Assembly: GCA_017530275.1 (NCBI GenBank)
Contig: JAFXMP010000187.1
Span: 1 to 27,125, forward strand
Reading direction: 5' to 3'
DNA from: Clostridia bacterium
Lineage (GTDB): Bacteria > Bacillota_A > Clostridia > Christensenellales > Aristaeellaceae
Length of the DNA stretch: 27,125 nt
Shown piece after piece: positions 16,707 to 23,059 of this stretch (the stretch's first letter is position 1; each line of letters opens with the position of its first letter). The position numbers and the translations under genes were made by a program. The notes below the pieces were generated by a model. That model saw only the letters and a list, made by a program, of their open reading frames with translations. It made no database searches and was not told the origin of the DNA.

Positions 16707-16762
16707 CCTGTGCCCCCCAGTGTCCCGGCCCAGCCGGAACGGTTTTGTTTATTTCTTTTTTC

Positions 16763-16791
16763 ATATTAATGAATATATCGTACAAAGTCAA
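16763..16791 (-). promoter_or_regulatory. Sigma-A-type promoter for the pseudouridine synthase gene
   Basis: On the minus strand, TTGACT (16791-16786), a 17-base spacer and TAATAT (16768-16763) stand about 57 bases before the start codon. The promoter lies in a short AT-rich patch immediately after the terminator of the preceding operon. Confidence 0.7.
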
Positions 16792-16802
16792 TAAAAAAGT
16801 AT

Positions 16803-16843
16803 AAAAAAAGCGGGAATCCATACGGATCGGATGGAATTCCTGC
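16803..16843 (-). terminator. Rho-independent terminator after the carboxypeptidase operon
   Basis: On the minus strand an imperfect hairpin has arms GCAGGAATTCCAT (16843-16831) and ATGGATTCCCGC (16821-16810), with one bulged T and one mismatch. Seven T residues follow (16809-16803). It lies about 90 bases after the carboxypeptidase stop and just before the pseudouridine synthase promoter. Confidence 0.78.
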
Positions 16844-16932
16844 TTTATCTTATTTTCCGCAGCGCAGCCAGCCAGCACGCAGCCCCCGTACCCGCCCATA
16901 AATACAGCCACAAGGGCGGACTGGCGGCTGGT

Positions 16933-18036
16933 TCATTGGCCTGCGGCAAGGGGCCAGACGTGGAGGACGCGCCAGGCCCCGTATCGAAAGGAGCGTTCCG
17001 GCACAGCTTCCGCCGCAATCAGGGGCACGGTGGTGAGCACCTGGCCCTGGTCTGTGAGCCAGGCTGTGCCGATCACCTGGCCCTTTTCCACCCCTGCGGG
17101 CAGGGAAGAAGGCAGGTCCAGCAGCAGATCGGGCCAGGCGGTATCGGGAACCGGGGCGGAAACGTCGCCCTGGGCCACCACGCGCACGGTGTCCCGCACG
17201 CCGCCGGCGACCGGGATTTCCCTTACCGTTTCCCCTGCGCTTAATACTGTGACCATCTGCCAATTATCAAAGCCCTTGTCCAGCAGCGCCGCCGCCTCGT
17301 CGAACCAGTCCGGACAGTTCAGCACCACGCCGATCAGCTCCAGCCCGTCCCGTTCGGCGGCAAAGACCAGGCAGCGGCCCGCCGCCTTGGTGTAGCCCGT
17401 TTTCACGCCCAAGGCCCCGGCATAGGTGGACAGCAGCTTGTTTTTATTGGTCAGCACCCGGTCGTATTCGTGATCCGCCCAGGGCAAGGACGCCCGCTGG
17501 GTGCTCACGATCTCCCGAAAGGAGGGGTTCTGCATGGCCTCCCGGGTGATCAGGGCCAGGTCCCAAGCGGTGGTGTGGTGGCCGTCGGCGGGCAGACCGT
17601 GGGGGGTGGTGAACATCGTGTTTTCACAGCCGATTTCCGACGCCCGGTCTGTCATCATGCGGCAGAAACCGTCGATGGAGCCGCCGATATGCTCGGCGAT
17701 GGCTACCGCAGCGTCGTTGCCGCTGGCCAGCATGAGGCCGTAGAGCATTTGTTCCAGGGTCAGCTGCTCCCCCAGGCCCAAATAAATGCTGGTGCCCGGA
17801 ACACCGTAGGCGTTTTTCCCGGCGGTGACGGGATCGGAGAGGTCCCCGTTTTCCAGGGCCACCAGGGCCGTCATGATCTTGGTGGTGGAGGCCATGGGCA
17901 GGGCTTCGTGGGCATTGCTTTCATACAGCACCCGCCCGGTTTTCGCCTCGATCAGGATTTCCGACCGTGCCTCCCCCTGCGCCGCGGCGGGCAGCAGGAG
18001 CAGCAGTACAAACAGAAGGGACAGCGCTTTTTTCAT
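16933..18036 (-). CDS. dacF: D-alanyl-D-alanine carboxypeptidase (DacF/PBP5-type, S11 family)
   Basis: This 367-residue penicillin-binding protein starts with a signal peptide (KKALSLLFVLLLLLPAAAQG). It has all three active-site motifs: S50-T-T-K53, S105-G-N107 and K212-T-G214. It removes the terminal D-Ala from peptidoglycan stem peptides outside the membrane. A C-terminal beta domain follows (about 255-345), and RYGAWRVLHVWPLAAG at the end could be the usual amphipathic membrane anchor. Another frame past the stop encodes a stretch that looks like a true membrane helix (see findings), so the C-terminus deserves caution. Its ATG overlaps the stop codon of ytfJ (ATGA). DacF in Bacillus acts on spore cortex peptidoglycan, and the GerW-family neighbour fits that link. 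The gene ends about 90 bases before a terminator. Confidence 0.92.
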   Translation of the reverse strand: MKKALSLLFVLLLLLPAAAQGEARSEILIEAKTGRVLYESNAHEALPMASTTKIMTALVALENGDLSDPVTAGKNAYGVPGTSIYLGLGEQLTLEQMLYGLMLASGNDAAVAIAEHIGGSIDGFCRMMTDRASEIGCENTMFTTPHGLPADGHHTTAWDLALITREAMQNPSFREIVSTQRASLPWADHEYDRVLTNKNKLLSTYAGALGVKTGYTKAAGRCLVFAAERDGLELIGVVLNCPDWFDEAAALLDKGFDNWQMVTVLSAGETVREIPVAGGVRDTVRVVAQGDVSAPVPDTAWPDLLLDLPSSLPAGVEKGQVIGTAWLTDQGQVLTTVPLIAAEAVPERSFRYGAWRVLHVWPLAAGQ

Positions 18037-18431
18037 ACCTTTGTCACATCCTGCGCCGCTTCTTCTTTCTTGGGGATCAGGGCTTTGATATCCTCCAAGA
18101 GCTGCGGCGCGCAGTTCACCGCCCGCTCCCAGGCGGTCAAATGCTGGGCGGGCAGCACCTTCACCCCGTCCGGCCCCACCACAAGGAAGCCCACCGGCTG
18201 CACCGACACCCCCGCGCCGCCGCCTCCGGCAAAGGGCGTGTCCGTTTCCGGCAGCTTGTTCAGGTCATATTCCCCGCCGCCCGCCAAAAAGCCGAAGCTG
18301 ACCCGGGAAACGGGAATGATGGTAGGCCCGTTCACCGTGGGGATCGGTTCCCCGATCACCGTGTTCACATCCACCATGTCCTTGATGTTTTCCAGGGTGG
18401 TCTGCATTAAATCGCCGATGGGATGATCCAT
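18033..18431 (-). CDS. ytfJ: GerW/YtfJ family spore protein
   Basis: This 132-residue protein matches the YtfJ/GerW family: an N-terminal helix HPIGDLMQTTLENIKDMV, the central VIGEPIPTVNGPTIIPVSRV, and the glycine-rich core FLAGGGEYD and FAGGGGAGVSVQPVGFLVV. In Bacillus subtilis GerW is needed for germination with some nutrients, and family members are found mainly in spore-formers. There is no signal peptide. GGAGGT lies 6 bases before ATG 18431. It sits between a DUF2953 (YtfI-like) gene and the carboxypeptidase gene; the ytfI-ytfJ order is widely conserved in Firmicutes. The 133 bases upstream of it hold an inverted-repeat element that may affect transcript flow from the DUF2953 gene. Confidence 0.92.
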   Translation of the reverse strand: MDHPIGDLMQTTLENIKDMVDVNTVIGEPIPTVNGPTIIPVSRVSFGFLAGGGEYDLNKLPETDTPFAGGGGAGVSVQPVGFLVVGPDGVKVLPAQHLTAWERAVNCAPQLLEDIKALIPKKEEAAQDVTKV

Positions 18432-18465
18432 GGTAACACCTCCACAATTTTGATGGGAAGACGCA

Positions 18466-18573
18466 CAGAGTTGAGAGTGGAGAGTTGAGAGTGGAGATAA
18501 TAGCTGATATGTCCGGATCCCTGAACGCGCAGACTATATCATCTCAACTCTCAACTCCCAACTCTCAACTCTG
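18466..18573. repeat. Inverted-repeat element built from GAGTTGAGAGT units
   Basis: Two 33-base arms (18466-18498 and 18541-18573) are inverted copies of each other with 3 mismatches. Each arm contains two tandem copies of a unit close to GAGTTGAGAGT(G/T)G. The 42 bases between them are unrelated. As RNA the element folds into one long hairpin with the 42-base loop. It resembles a small non-autonomous element (MITE or REP type), though no target-site duplication is obvious. The outer end of the right arm overlaps the last codons and the stop of the DUF2953 gene. Confidence 0.85.
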
Positions 18574-19098
18574 GCTTTCCCCTCTTTTCCATATAAGCCA
18601 CGCCACAACCAGTATGCCCAACCGGCTTTCCGCTATGCATACGGCGCGGAGGGCCGTTGTCCCGTTCAGGCAGGGTACACATTGAAAGCGCAGGAAGGGC
18701 AAAGCGTTGCCCACAGCCCGGAGTGCTCCCGCGCCCAGGGCCAGGGCCGCCGCGTCACCGCCGCCTAAGCGAAGGGCAACATTCAAGGTATTCACCCGCA
18801 CCAGTTTCTTTAGGTCTGCCCCGTTCCCGTTGGATTTCAGCATCAGGCCCAGCAATTGCAGCATCTTTTTCCCATTTCCCTTGGATTTCGGCAGGGGCAG
18901 GCTTTTCCCCCGGAACGACAGCCGCAGCCGCAGTGTTCCGGAAGCGCTTCGTCCCGTAGAAAAATCCACCTGATCCCGCAGGCCCCAGATCATCAGGCCC
19001 ACAGCGCCCCTCAGCCCGTTTTCATTCCAAGCGATCCGCACCCCCGCCCGCACCGGAGATATGAGCAAAATAAACAGCGCAAGCGCTATCCATGCCAT
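18565..19098 (-). CDS. ytfI: DUF2953 domain protein, YtfI-like
   Basis: This 177-residue protein starts with a membrane segment (AWIALALFILLISPV), continues with a basic region (LPLPKSKGNGKKM), and has a core NVALRLGGGDAAALALGAGALRAV that matches the DUF2953 pattern in which a G-x-G/D-A motif is central. YtfI-like proteins precede YtfJ/GerW in many Firmicutes and are linked to sporulation by neighbourhood only; the molecular role is unknown. ATG 19098 has GGGAGG about 9 bases upstream. The final residues Q-S and the TGA stop are encoded by the edge of the inverted-repeat element, so the natural C-terminus may have been replaced by the element's insertion. It begins the operon ytfI-ytfJ-dacF. 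Confidence 0.82.
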   Translation of the reverse strand: MAWIALALFILLISPVRAGVRIAWNENGLRGAVGLMIWGLRDQVDFSTGRSASGTLRLRLSFRGKSLPLPKSKGNGKKMLQLLGLMLKSNGNGADLKKLVRVNTLNVALRLGGGDAAALALGAGALRAVGNALPFLRFQCVPCLNGTTALRAVCIAESRLGILVVAWLIWKRGESQS

Positions 19099-19153
19099 GC
19101 CATTCGCCCTCCCGACAGGCTTATTCTGCCAAGTAAAGAGGAAAATATGTCCG

Positions 19154-19191
19154 AAAAAAACTGGCCGGACGCCATTTTTTCAGCGTCCGGT
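19154..19191 (-). terminator. Rho-independent terminator of the XRE regulator gene
   Basis: On the minus strand the arms CCGGACGC (19190-19183) and GCGTCCGG (19072-offset; 19172-19165 read downward) form an 8-bp GC-rich stem around a ten-base A/T loop. A seven-T run follows (19160-19154). The stem starts directly after the regulator's stop codon. It separates the regulator from the ytfI operon, which is transcribed in the same direction. Confidence 0.85.
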
Positions 19192-19523
19192 CAATTCTTT
19201 TTCAACAGTGTATTGATTACCGTGTCCACGCATTTTTGTTCCGATGGCTTTAAGGCGCGGTACTTTTGAAGCAGAAGGTGTTCCTGTTGGCTGATGGACG
19301 TGCTGATAAAATGGGACGGATCATCGTCGGTCAGTTCCCTGCCCACCAGGAAATCTATGGACGTATGGAAATAATCGGCTATGGCTGACAGCGTGTAAAT
19401 ATCCGGCTCCACAGCTTGGTTTTCATATTGATTGATGGATTGCTGGCTCACGCCCAGGAAGTCTGCCAGCACCTGCTGGCTGATCCCAGCTTTTTTTCGC
19501 ATGGCCTTGAGATTGGGAAGCAT
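19191..19523 (-). CDS. XRE/Cro-C1 family helix-turn-helix transcriptional regulator
   Basis: This 110-residue protein has an N-terminal HTH_3 domain (residues 1-62): LKAMRKKAGISQQVLADFLGVSQ, then QSINQYENQAVEPDIYTLSAIADYF and the closing SIDFLVGR. The recognition helix falls in SQQSINQYEN. The C-terminal 45 residues (ISQQEHLLLQKYRALKPSEQKCVDTVI) form two predicted helices, probably for dimerisation. GAGGTGA lies 5 bases before ATG 19523. It faces the secreted-protein genes across a 164-base AT-rich gap containing palindromic sites over the opposing promoter and in its own leader. A repressor of both directions is therefore likely. No peptidase or phage genes are near, which argues against a prophage origin. 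Confidence 0.9.
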   Translation of the reverse strand: MLPNLKAMRKKAGISQQVLADFLGVSQQSINQYENQAVEPDIYTLSAIADYFHTSIDFLVGRELTDDDPSHFISTSISQQEHLLLQKYRALKPSEQKCVDTVINTLLKKN

Positions 19524-19542
19524 TGAATCACCTCAATTATTT

Positions 19543-19563
19543 TTAACAATTCTTCCTTGTATT
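19543..19563. promoter_or_regulatory. Possible second XRE operator in the regulator's own leader
   Basis: TTAACAA (19543-19549) and TTGTATT (19557-19563) form an imperfect inverted repeat with a 7-base spacer. It shares the TTAACAA half-site with the palindrome over the divergent promoter. It lies about 20 bases before the regulator's start codon, a fitting place for autoregulation. This is an inference from half-site similarity only. Confidence 0.35.
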
Positions 19564-19582
19564 TTGAAAAAATAAAATTGTA

Positions 19583-19611
19583 TTGACAAACATTTTTTGT
19601 TAATGTAAAAT
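19583..19611 (+). promoter_or_regulatory. Strong sigma-A-type promoter of the secreted-protein cluster, overlapped by a palindrome
   Basis: TTGACA (19583-19588), a 17-base spacer and TAAAAT (19606-19611) lie about 76 bases before ATG 19688. A palindrome with arms TTGACAAA (19583-19590) and TTTGTTAA (19596-19603), 7 of 8 positions paired, covers the -35 box and most of the spacer. A protein bound there would block polymerase. The neighbouring XRE regulator is the obvious candidate. Confidence 0.78.
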
Positions 19612-19687
19612 GAATTTGATTCAGGGATTGGAATAAAACTGGTCAGCAATAAAGTGGAAGAAGACCGATTAAGGAGGGGGTGCATAC

Positions 19688-20536
19688 ATGTCCAAGAAAA
19701 TCATTTGCCTTCTGCTGTGTATTGTGCTGATGATTCTGGCTTTGCCCGCACTGGCGGCAACAGGGACGGGAAATACTTCACTCTATAACGTGATCGACTT
19801 CAAATTCCACCATTACGAACGCGGGATCGGCTACGGGAATTGTCCCGTATATACGGCGCCCAGCACGAGGGCTTATCGCTGCGCGAATGGAAAAGCGTCC
19901 GTGGACACGAATTCGGATATGTGGGTCGGCGGCTTTGAAAGCGGCAGCGGCTGGCTGATGGTACGGTATGAAACCAGCAACGGCGGGGTACGGGTGGGGT
20001 ATATTCCTCCCGATTATATCCGCGGATTCAAAACGGACATTGATCCTCTGAAATTCAGCTATATTGAGCAAACGGCCACTTCGTCCATCCTGATCACCGA
20101 TAATCCCCTGAATGCCAATTCTTCCTTTGCCACGCTGTCCCGGGGTGAAACCTATTACATTCTGGGCAAATACACCTATTACGGCAATTGGTGGTACATT
20201 GAGTGCTATGTGGACGGCCAGATCGCCCGCGGGTTTATCAACCGGGACACGACCGCCGTTGACAATGGCAGCGGCACATACTCCACCAATCTTGGCGAAC
20301 CGGCGCTCTCTCCTTATGGAGGCAGAAAAATCGGTGAGGTCCTCGTTCGCGGCGACGCCAGTATGGTGCGTCAGAATGCGGGTTCAGAATACAACATGGT
20401 CGCGCGTGTGTCCTACCCTGAAAGATATCCCTGCTACGATGAAAAAACCGGCACCAATGGCCGGCGTTGGTTTTACATTTATGTTGACGGTGTATGGGGA
20501 TGGATTTCGGAAGGGGTAGCTACAATTTTCTACTAA
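19688..20536 (+). CDS. Secreted protein with SH3-like repeats
   Basis: This 282-residue protein has a signal peptide (KKIICLLLCIVLMILALPALAA, split by cleavage after ALA-A near residue 24). Three SH3b-like segments follow: about 45-112 (NCPVYTAPSTRAYRC ... GWLMVRYE ... VGYIPPDYI), 125-195 (SILITDNPLNANSSFATLSRG ... WWYIECYVDGQIARGFI) and 220-282 (VLVRGDASMVRQNAGS ... RWFYIYVDGVWGWIS). Bacterial SH3 domains bind cell wall or mediate surface contacts. No enzyme domain or anchor motif is visible, so it is probably released or wall-bound. AGGAGGGGG lies about 7 bases upstream of ATG 19688. It is the first gene after the regulated promoter. Confidence 0.78.
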   Translation: MSKKIICLLLCIVLMILALPALAATGTGNTSLYNVIDFKFHHYERGIGYGNCPVYTAPSTRAYRCANGKASVDTNSDMWVGGFESGSGWLMVRYETSNGGVRVGYIPPDYIRGFKTDIDPLKFSYIEQTATSSILITDNPLNANSSFATLSRGETYYILGKYTYYGNWWYIECYVDGQIARGFINRDTTAVDNGSGTYSTNLGEPALSPYGGRKIGEVLVRGDASMVRQNAGSEYNMVARVSYPERYPCYDEKTGTNGRRWFYIYVDGVWGWISEGVATIFY

Positions 20537-20595
20537 CCGGCGCATCAAACGCCTGTAAATCCTTCACTGATCGTTAGTTGAGAGGCGGTGGCTGC

Positions 20596-21555
20596 ATGAA
20601 AAAGAATTTGGCATTCCTGATCATTCTTCTTCTGCTTACGGCAGTTGCGTTCACTGCACTGGCAGACGGAACATGGTACTGTCCGCAATGCGGCAGACGG
20701 AACAGCGAAAACTTCTGTCCCGCTGATGGTACGCGCCGTCCCGCCTCTGCCAGCACATCCAGTAATAATGGTTCTTTCACAATCATCACTACTTCTCATG
20801 TCAATATCCGTTCTGGCCCGGCTTCCTATTATTCTCTGGTTGGCGAGGCGGAAGGAAACACCGTATTTACAGCCTACGGCAGAACAGCAAGCCACGAGGG
20901 CGGCCAGGATTGGTATGAAATCCAGTATTACGGACAGCGGGCATATGTGTCCGTTATTTATGCGGTGGTTTCTTCTCAATCTGGGTCGAGCGCAACTTCC
21001 CAGCAAAGCGGAGGATCATACACTATTACCGATAACCGAAAAAATGGAAACTACAGCAATTATTCCCGTATTCGCTGCGCCCTGAACAGCAAATTGGCCA
21101 CCCGCACCGGCCCCGGCACCAATTATGACGAACCGGGAACCTTTCTGTCCGCCGGCAGCTACGTAACCGTACTTTCCAAAGCCTACGATAAGGTCAATGA
21201 AATCTGGTGGGTACAGGTGGAATTTTCCGAAAACGGCGTGACTTACTGGGCTTATACAGGGGTCAAACGGCTGAATGGGCTGAATCTGGCGAACGTTCCG
21301 GAAGAAAAGGTTATTGGGCACTGCACCACAACCAACAGCACAAAGGGTTATGAATGCCCACTGGACAGCATGAGAAGCGCGGCCCAGAGAAGCAGCATTC
21401 CCGCCGGGGTATGCTGCGCTATATACGGTTACGTGTTCGCGGATTCGGGCGACTATATTCTGATCGAGTTCTTCGACCGTTCCATGAACTGTTATTGCAG
21501 GGCTTGGGTAAAGGATTGGAGCGTTGAAAATTACACGATGGACTATGGATTCTGA
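20596..21555 (+). CDS. Secreted protein with Cys-ribbon and SH3 domains
   Basis: This 319-residue protein has a signal peptide (KKNLAFLIILLLLTAVAFTALA). Right after cleavage comes a zinc-ribbon-like knuckle, WYCPQCGRRNSENFCPADG (cysteines 29, 32, 41), whose expected fourth Cys is Asp. Two or three SH3b domains follow: about 58-110 (HVNIRSGPASYYSLVGEAEG ... WYEIQYYGQRAYVS) and about 160-220 (LATRTGPGTNYDEPGTFLSAGS ... WWVQVEF), then a third related segment to the end. N-x-R-x-GP motifs are classic for SH3_3 domains. ATG 20596 is preferred because the signal peptide starts there; a TTG 18 bases upstream is in frame. It is 59 bases after the first SH3-like gene and likely co-transcribed. Confidence 0.8.
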   Translation: MKKNLAFLIILLLLTAVAFTALADGTWYCPQCGRRNSENFCPADGTRRPASASTSSNNGSFTIITTSHVNIRSGPASYYSLVGEAEGNTVFTAYGRTASHEGGQDWYEIQYYGQRAYVSVIYAVVSSQSGSSATSQQSGGSYTITDNRKNGNYSNYSRIRCALNSKLATRTGPGTNYDEPGTFLSAGSYVTVLSKAYDKVNEIWWVQVEFSENGVTYWAYTGVKRLNGLNLANVPEEKVIGHCTTTNSTKGYECPLDSMRSAAQRSSIPAGVCCAIYGYVFADSGDYILIEFFDRSMNCYCRAWVKDWSVENYTMDYGF

Positions 21556-21568
21556 AGGAGAAACATAA

Positions 21569-21682
21569 ATGTTTAGCAAGGGGGGATGCTACAGGAAATG
21601 CCGAAATATTTCAGGAAGTGAGGTGATACGAGTCGGCTACTTGGATATTTTTAAATGGTTATACACATTAAAGATTGGATAA
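21569..21682 (+). CDS. Possible 37-residue small protein
   Basis: ATG 21569 stands 8 bases after a perfect AAGGAG that begins at the stop codon of the preceding gene. The frame runs 37 codons to TAA 21680-21682. The product starts MFSKGGCYRKCRN and ends DIFKWLYTLKIG: basic, two cysteines, an amphipathic tail. It lies where base composition shifts from GC-rich to AT-rich, so it may be a remnant or a short translated leader for the dockerin gene 28 bases downstream. Evidence is limited to the ribosome binding site and spacing. Confidence 0.3.
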   Translation: MFSKGGCYRKCRNISGSEVIRVGYLDIFKWLYTLKIG

Positions 21683-21710
21683 AATCAATTCACGAAGGGA
21701 GGGTTTCTAT

Positions 21711-23027
21711 ATGTCGAAGGGCATTCAAAGCATTTTCCGTTGCGCGATATTTGCGCTACTACTGTTTGTCCTGCTGCTGTCCGTTAGCATAAGCTTAGCC
21801 GATACCAAGTACACAGCTAGCGGAAACGGCGAAGACACCAGCATTTTCTATGTGCAATCAAATGGAAACGCTAAGATCACGTTTAAGCAGGAGGAAGGAC
21901 TTTGCCGCGAACTGAGCTACACGCACTTGATTGATGGCCTTCAGGGTGATGAAGAAGAGTGGGGCAAATACCATATCTATGTTACCAAGACTAACGGTGG
22001 AGGCAGTGTCGAAAATTGGGATAAAACAAGACGTGGCTCTACATATGAACTAAAGCTGCAGAGTGCTGGCTTATACGAGATTAAGGTTGTACCCTATACG
22101 GCTTACGAGATGACAGAATCATGGACGCTTGACAAGTTTCTCTGGTGGACACAGCCGCCTCAATGGTGGGTGGACAATCTGATTAACTGTAGTGTAAAAG
22201 AACCTATGTCAAGTGATACAATCAACATCGAATACTATTACCGAAGTGGGAAAAATATAGAAACAAGAGATGTCGAAACTTTGACAATCGATAAAAGCAA
22301 AACCATTCAGCCTAGGACAATAGACGGCTATATCTGCATATCAGATCCTGAATATGTTAGCTTTGATATGTTAAATGGCGCTTCTCCCAAAAAACTCAAA
22401 TTTATATATATAAGAAATAAGGTAACGATAACAAATATTTACATCAAATCGGACAATTCAGGTGTACATGAAGAAAAAAAGTCTTTTACCGTTACATTCG
22501 ACAAAAACGGATATGCACCGGCTGAAACGAAACAAGGATACTATTGTATAATGGCACCTGAATTAGTATCATTCGATCCTTTATGGGGAGTAAATAAAAG
22601 CGCAGTATCCTATGTGCACATATACGGATTAACTGACGCGCGGTACACCTATTTACATAATCTTTGGTATGAAAGATTTAAAGACGATTTTCAAGAAAAG
22701 CAAAAGGACAGCAGCTACAGAGCGCTTGTTGCAGCCATGATGGCAGATGTACCCAACAATTCAGATGCTGAATACTATGCGTTTCTTGCAGAATACGCAA
22801 AGCAAGACCTACCGGGAGCATCTTCAACAGCAAGAAAACCGGGGGATGCGAATGGAGATGGAAATATTACTATGGCAGATGCAATGCTGATTGCCAGAAA
22901 AGCTTGCGGACATAGCGTAACCGTTAATATCAGTAATTCTGACGTAAATCAGGATGGCAGCATAACAATGGCAGATGCAATGCTGGTCGCAAGAAAGGCT
23001 TGCGGACACAGTGTTGTATTAAAGTGA
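21711..23027 (+). CDS. Secreted protein with two repeat modules and a C-terminal type I dockerin
   Basis: This 438-residue protein has a signal peptide (residues 1-30, ending SVSISLA). After a beta-rich region (31-165), two related modules follow, about 170-237 and 240-306. Each has a K-T/S-F/I...GY-x-C/I-I...P-E-x-VSFD pattern (DGYICISDPEYVSFD and QGYYCIMAPELVSFD), reminiscent of MucBP-like surface repeats. A helical segment (310-370) leads to a dockerin (378-436) with two calcium loops: D379-N381-D383-N385-D390 and D411-N413-D415-S417-D422, each followed by the helix AML(I/V)ARKACGHS. No catalytic domain is visible, which is unusual for dockerin proteins. GGGAGGG is 7 bases before ATG 21711. 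The gene is markedly AT-rich. The next gene has a cohesin-like domain and is the natural candidate partner. Confidence 0.82.
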   Translation: MSKGIQSIFRCAIFALLLFVLLLSVSISLADTKYTASGNGEDTSIFYVQSNGNAKITFKQEEGLCRELSYTHLIDGLQGDEEEWGKYHIYVTKTNGGGSVENWDKTRRGSTYELKLQSAGLYEIKVVPYTAYEMTESWTLDKFLWWTQPPQWWVDNLINCSVKEPMSSDTINIEYYYRSGKNIETRDVETLTIDKSKTIQPRTIDGYICISDPEYVSFDMLNGASPKKLKFIYIRNKVTITNIYIKSDNSGVHEEKKSFTVTFDKNGYAPAETKQGYYCIMAPELVSFDPLWGVNKSAVSYVHIYGLTDARYTYLHNLWYERFKDDFQEKQKDSSYRALVAAMMADVPNNSDAEYYAFLAEYAKQDLPGASSTARKPGDANGDGNITMADAMLIARKACGHSVTVNISNSDVNQDGSITMADAMLVARKACGHSVVLK

Positions 23028-23059
23028 TGGCAAAAGCCAAGAAAGGAAGCGTGTACCTT

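Noticed and set aside
19191..19523. XRE regulator as evidence of a prophage or toxin-antitoxin system
   Set aside because: No integrase, phage structural gene, toxin-like partner or attachment repeat is nearby. The divergent genes encode exported proteins.
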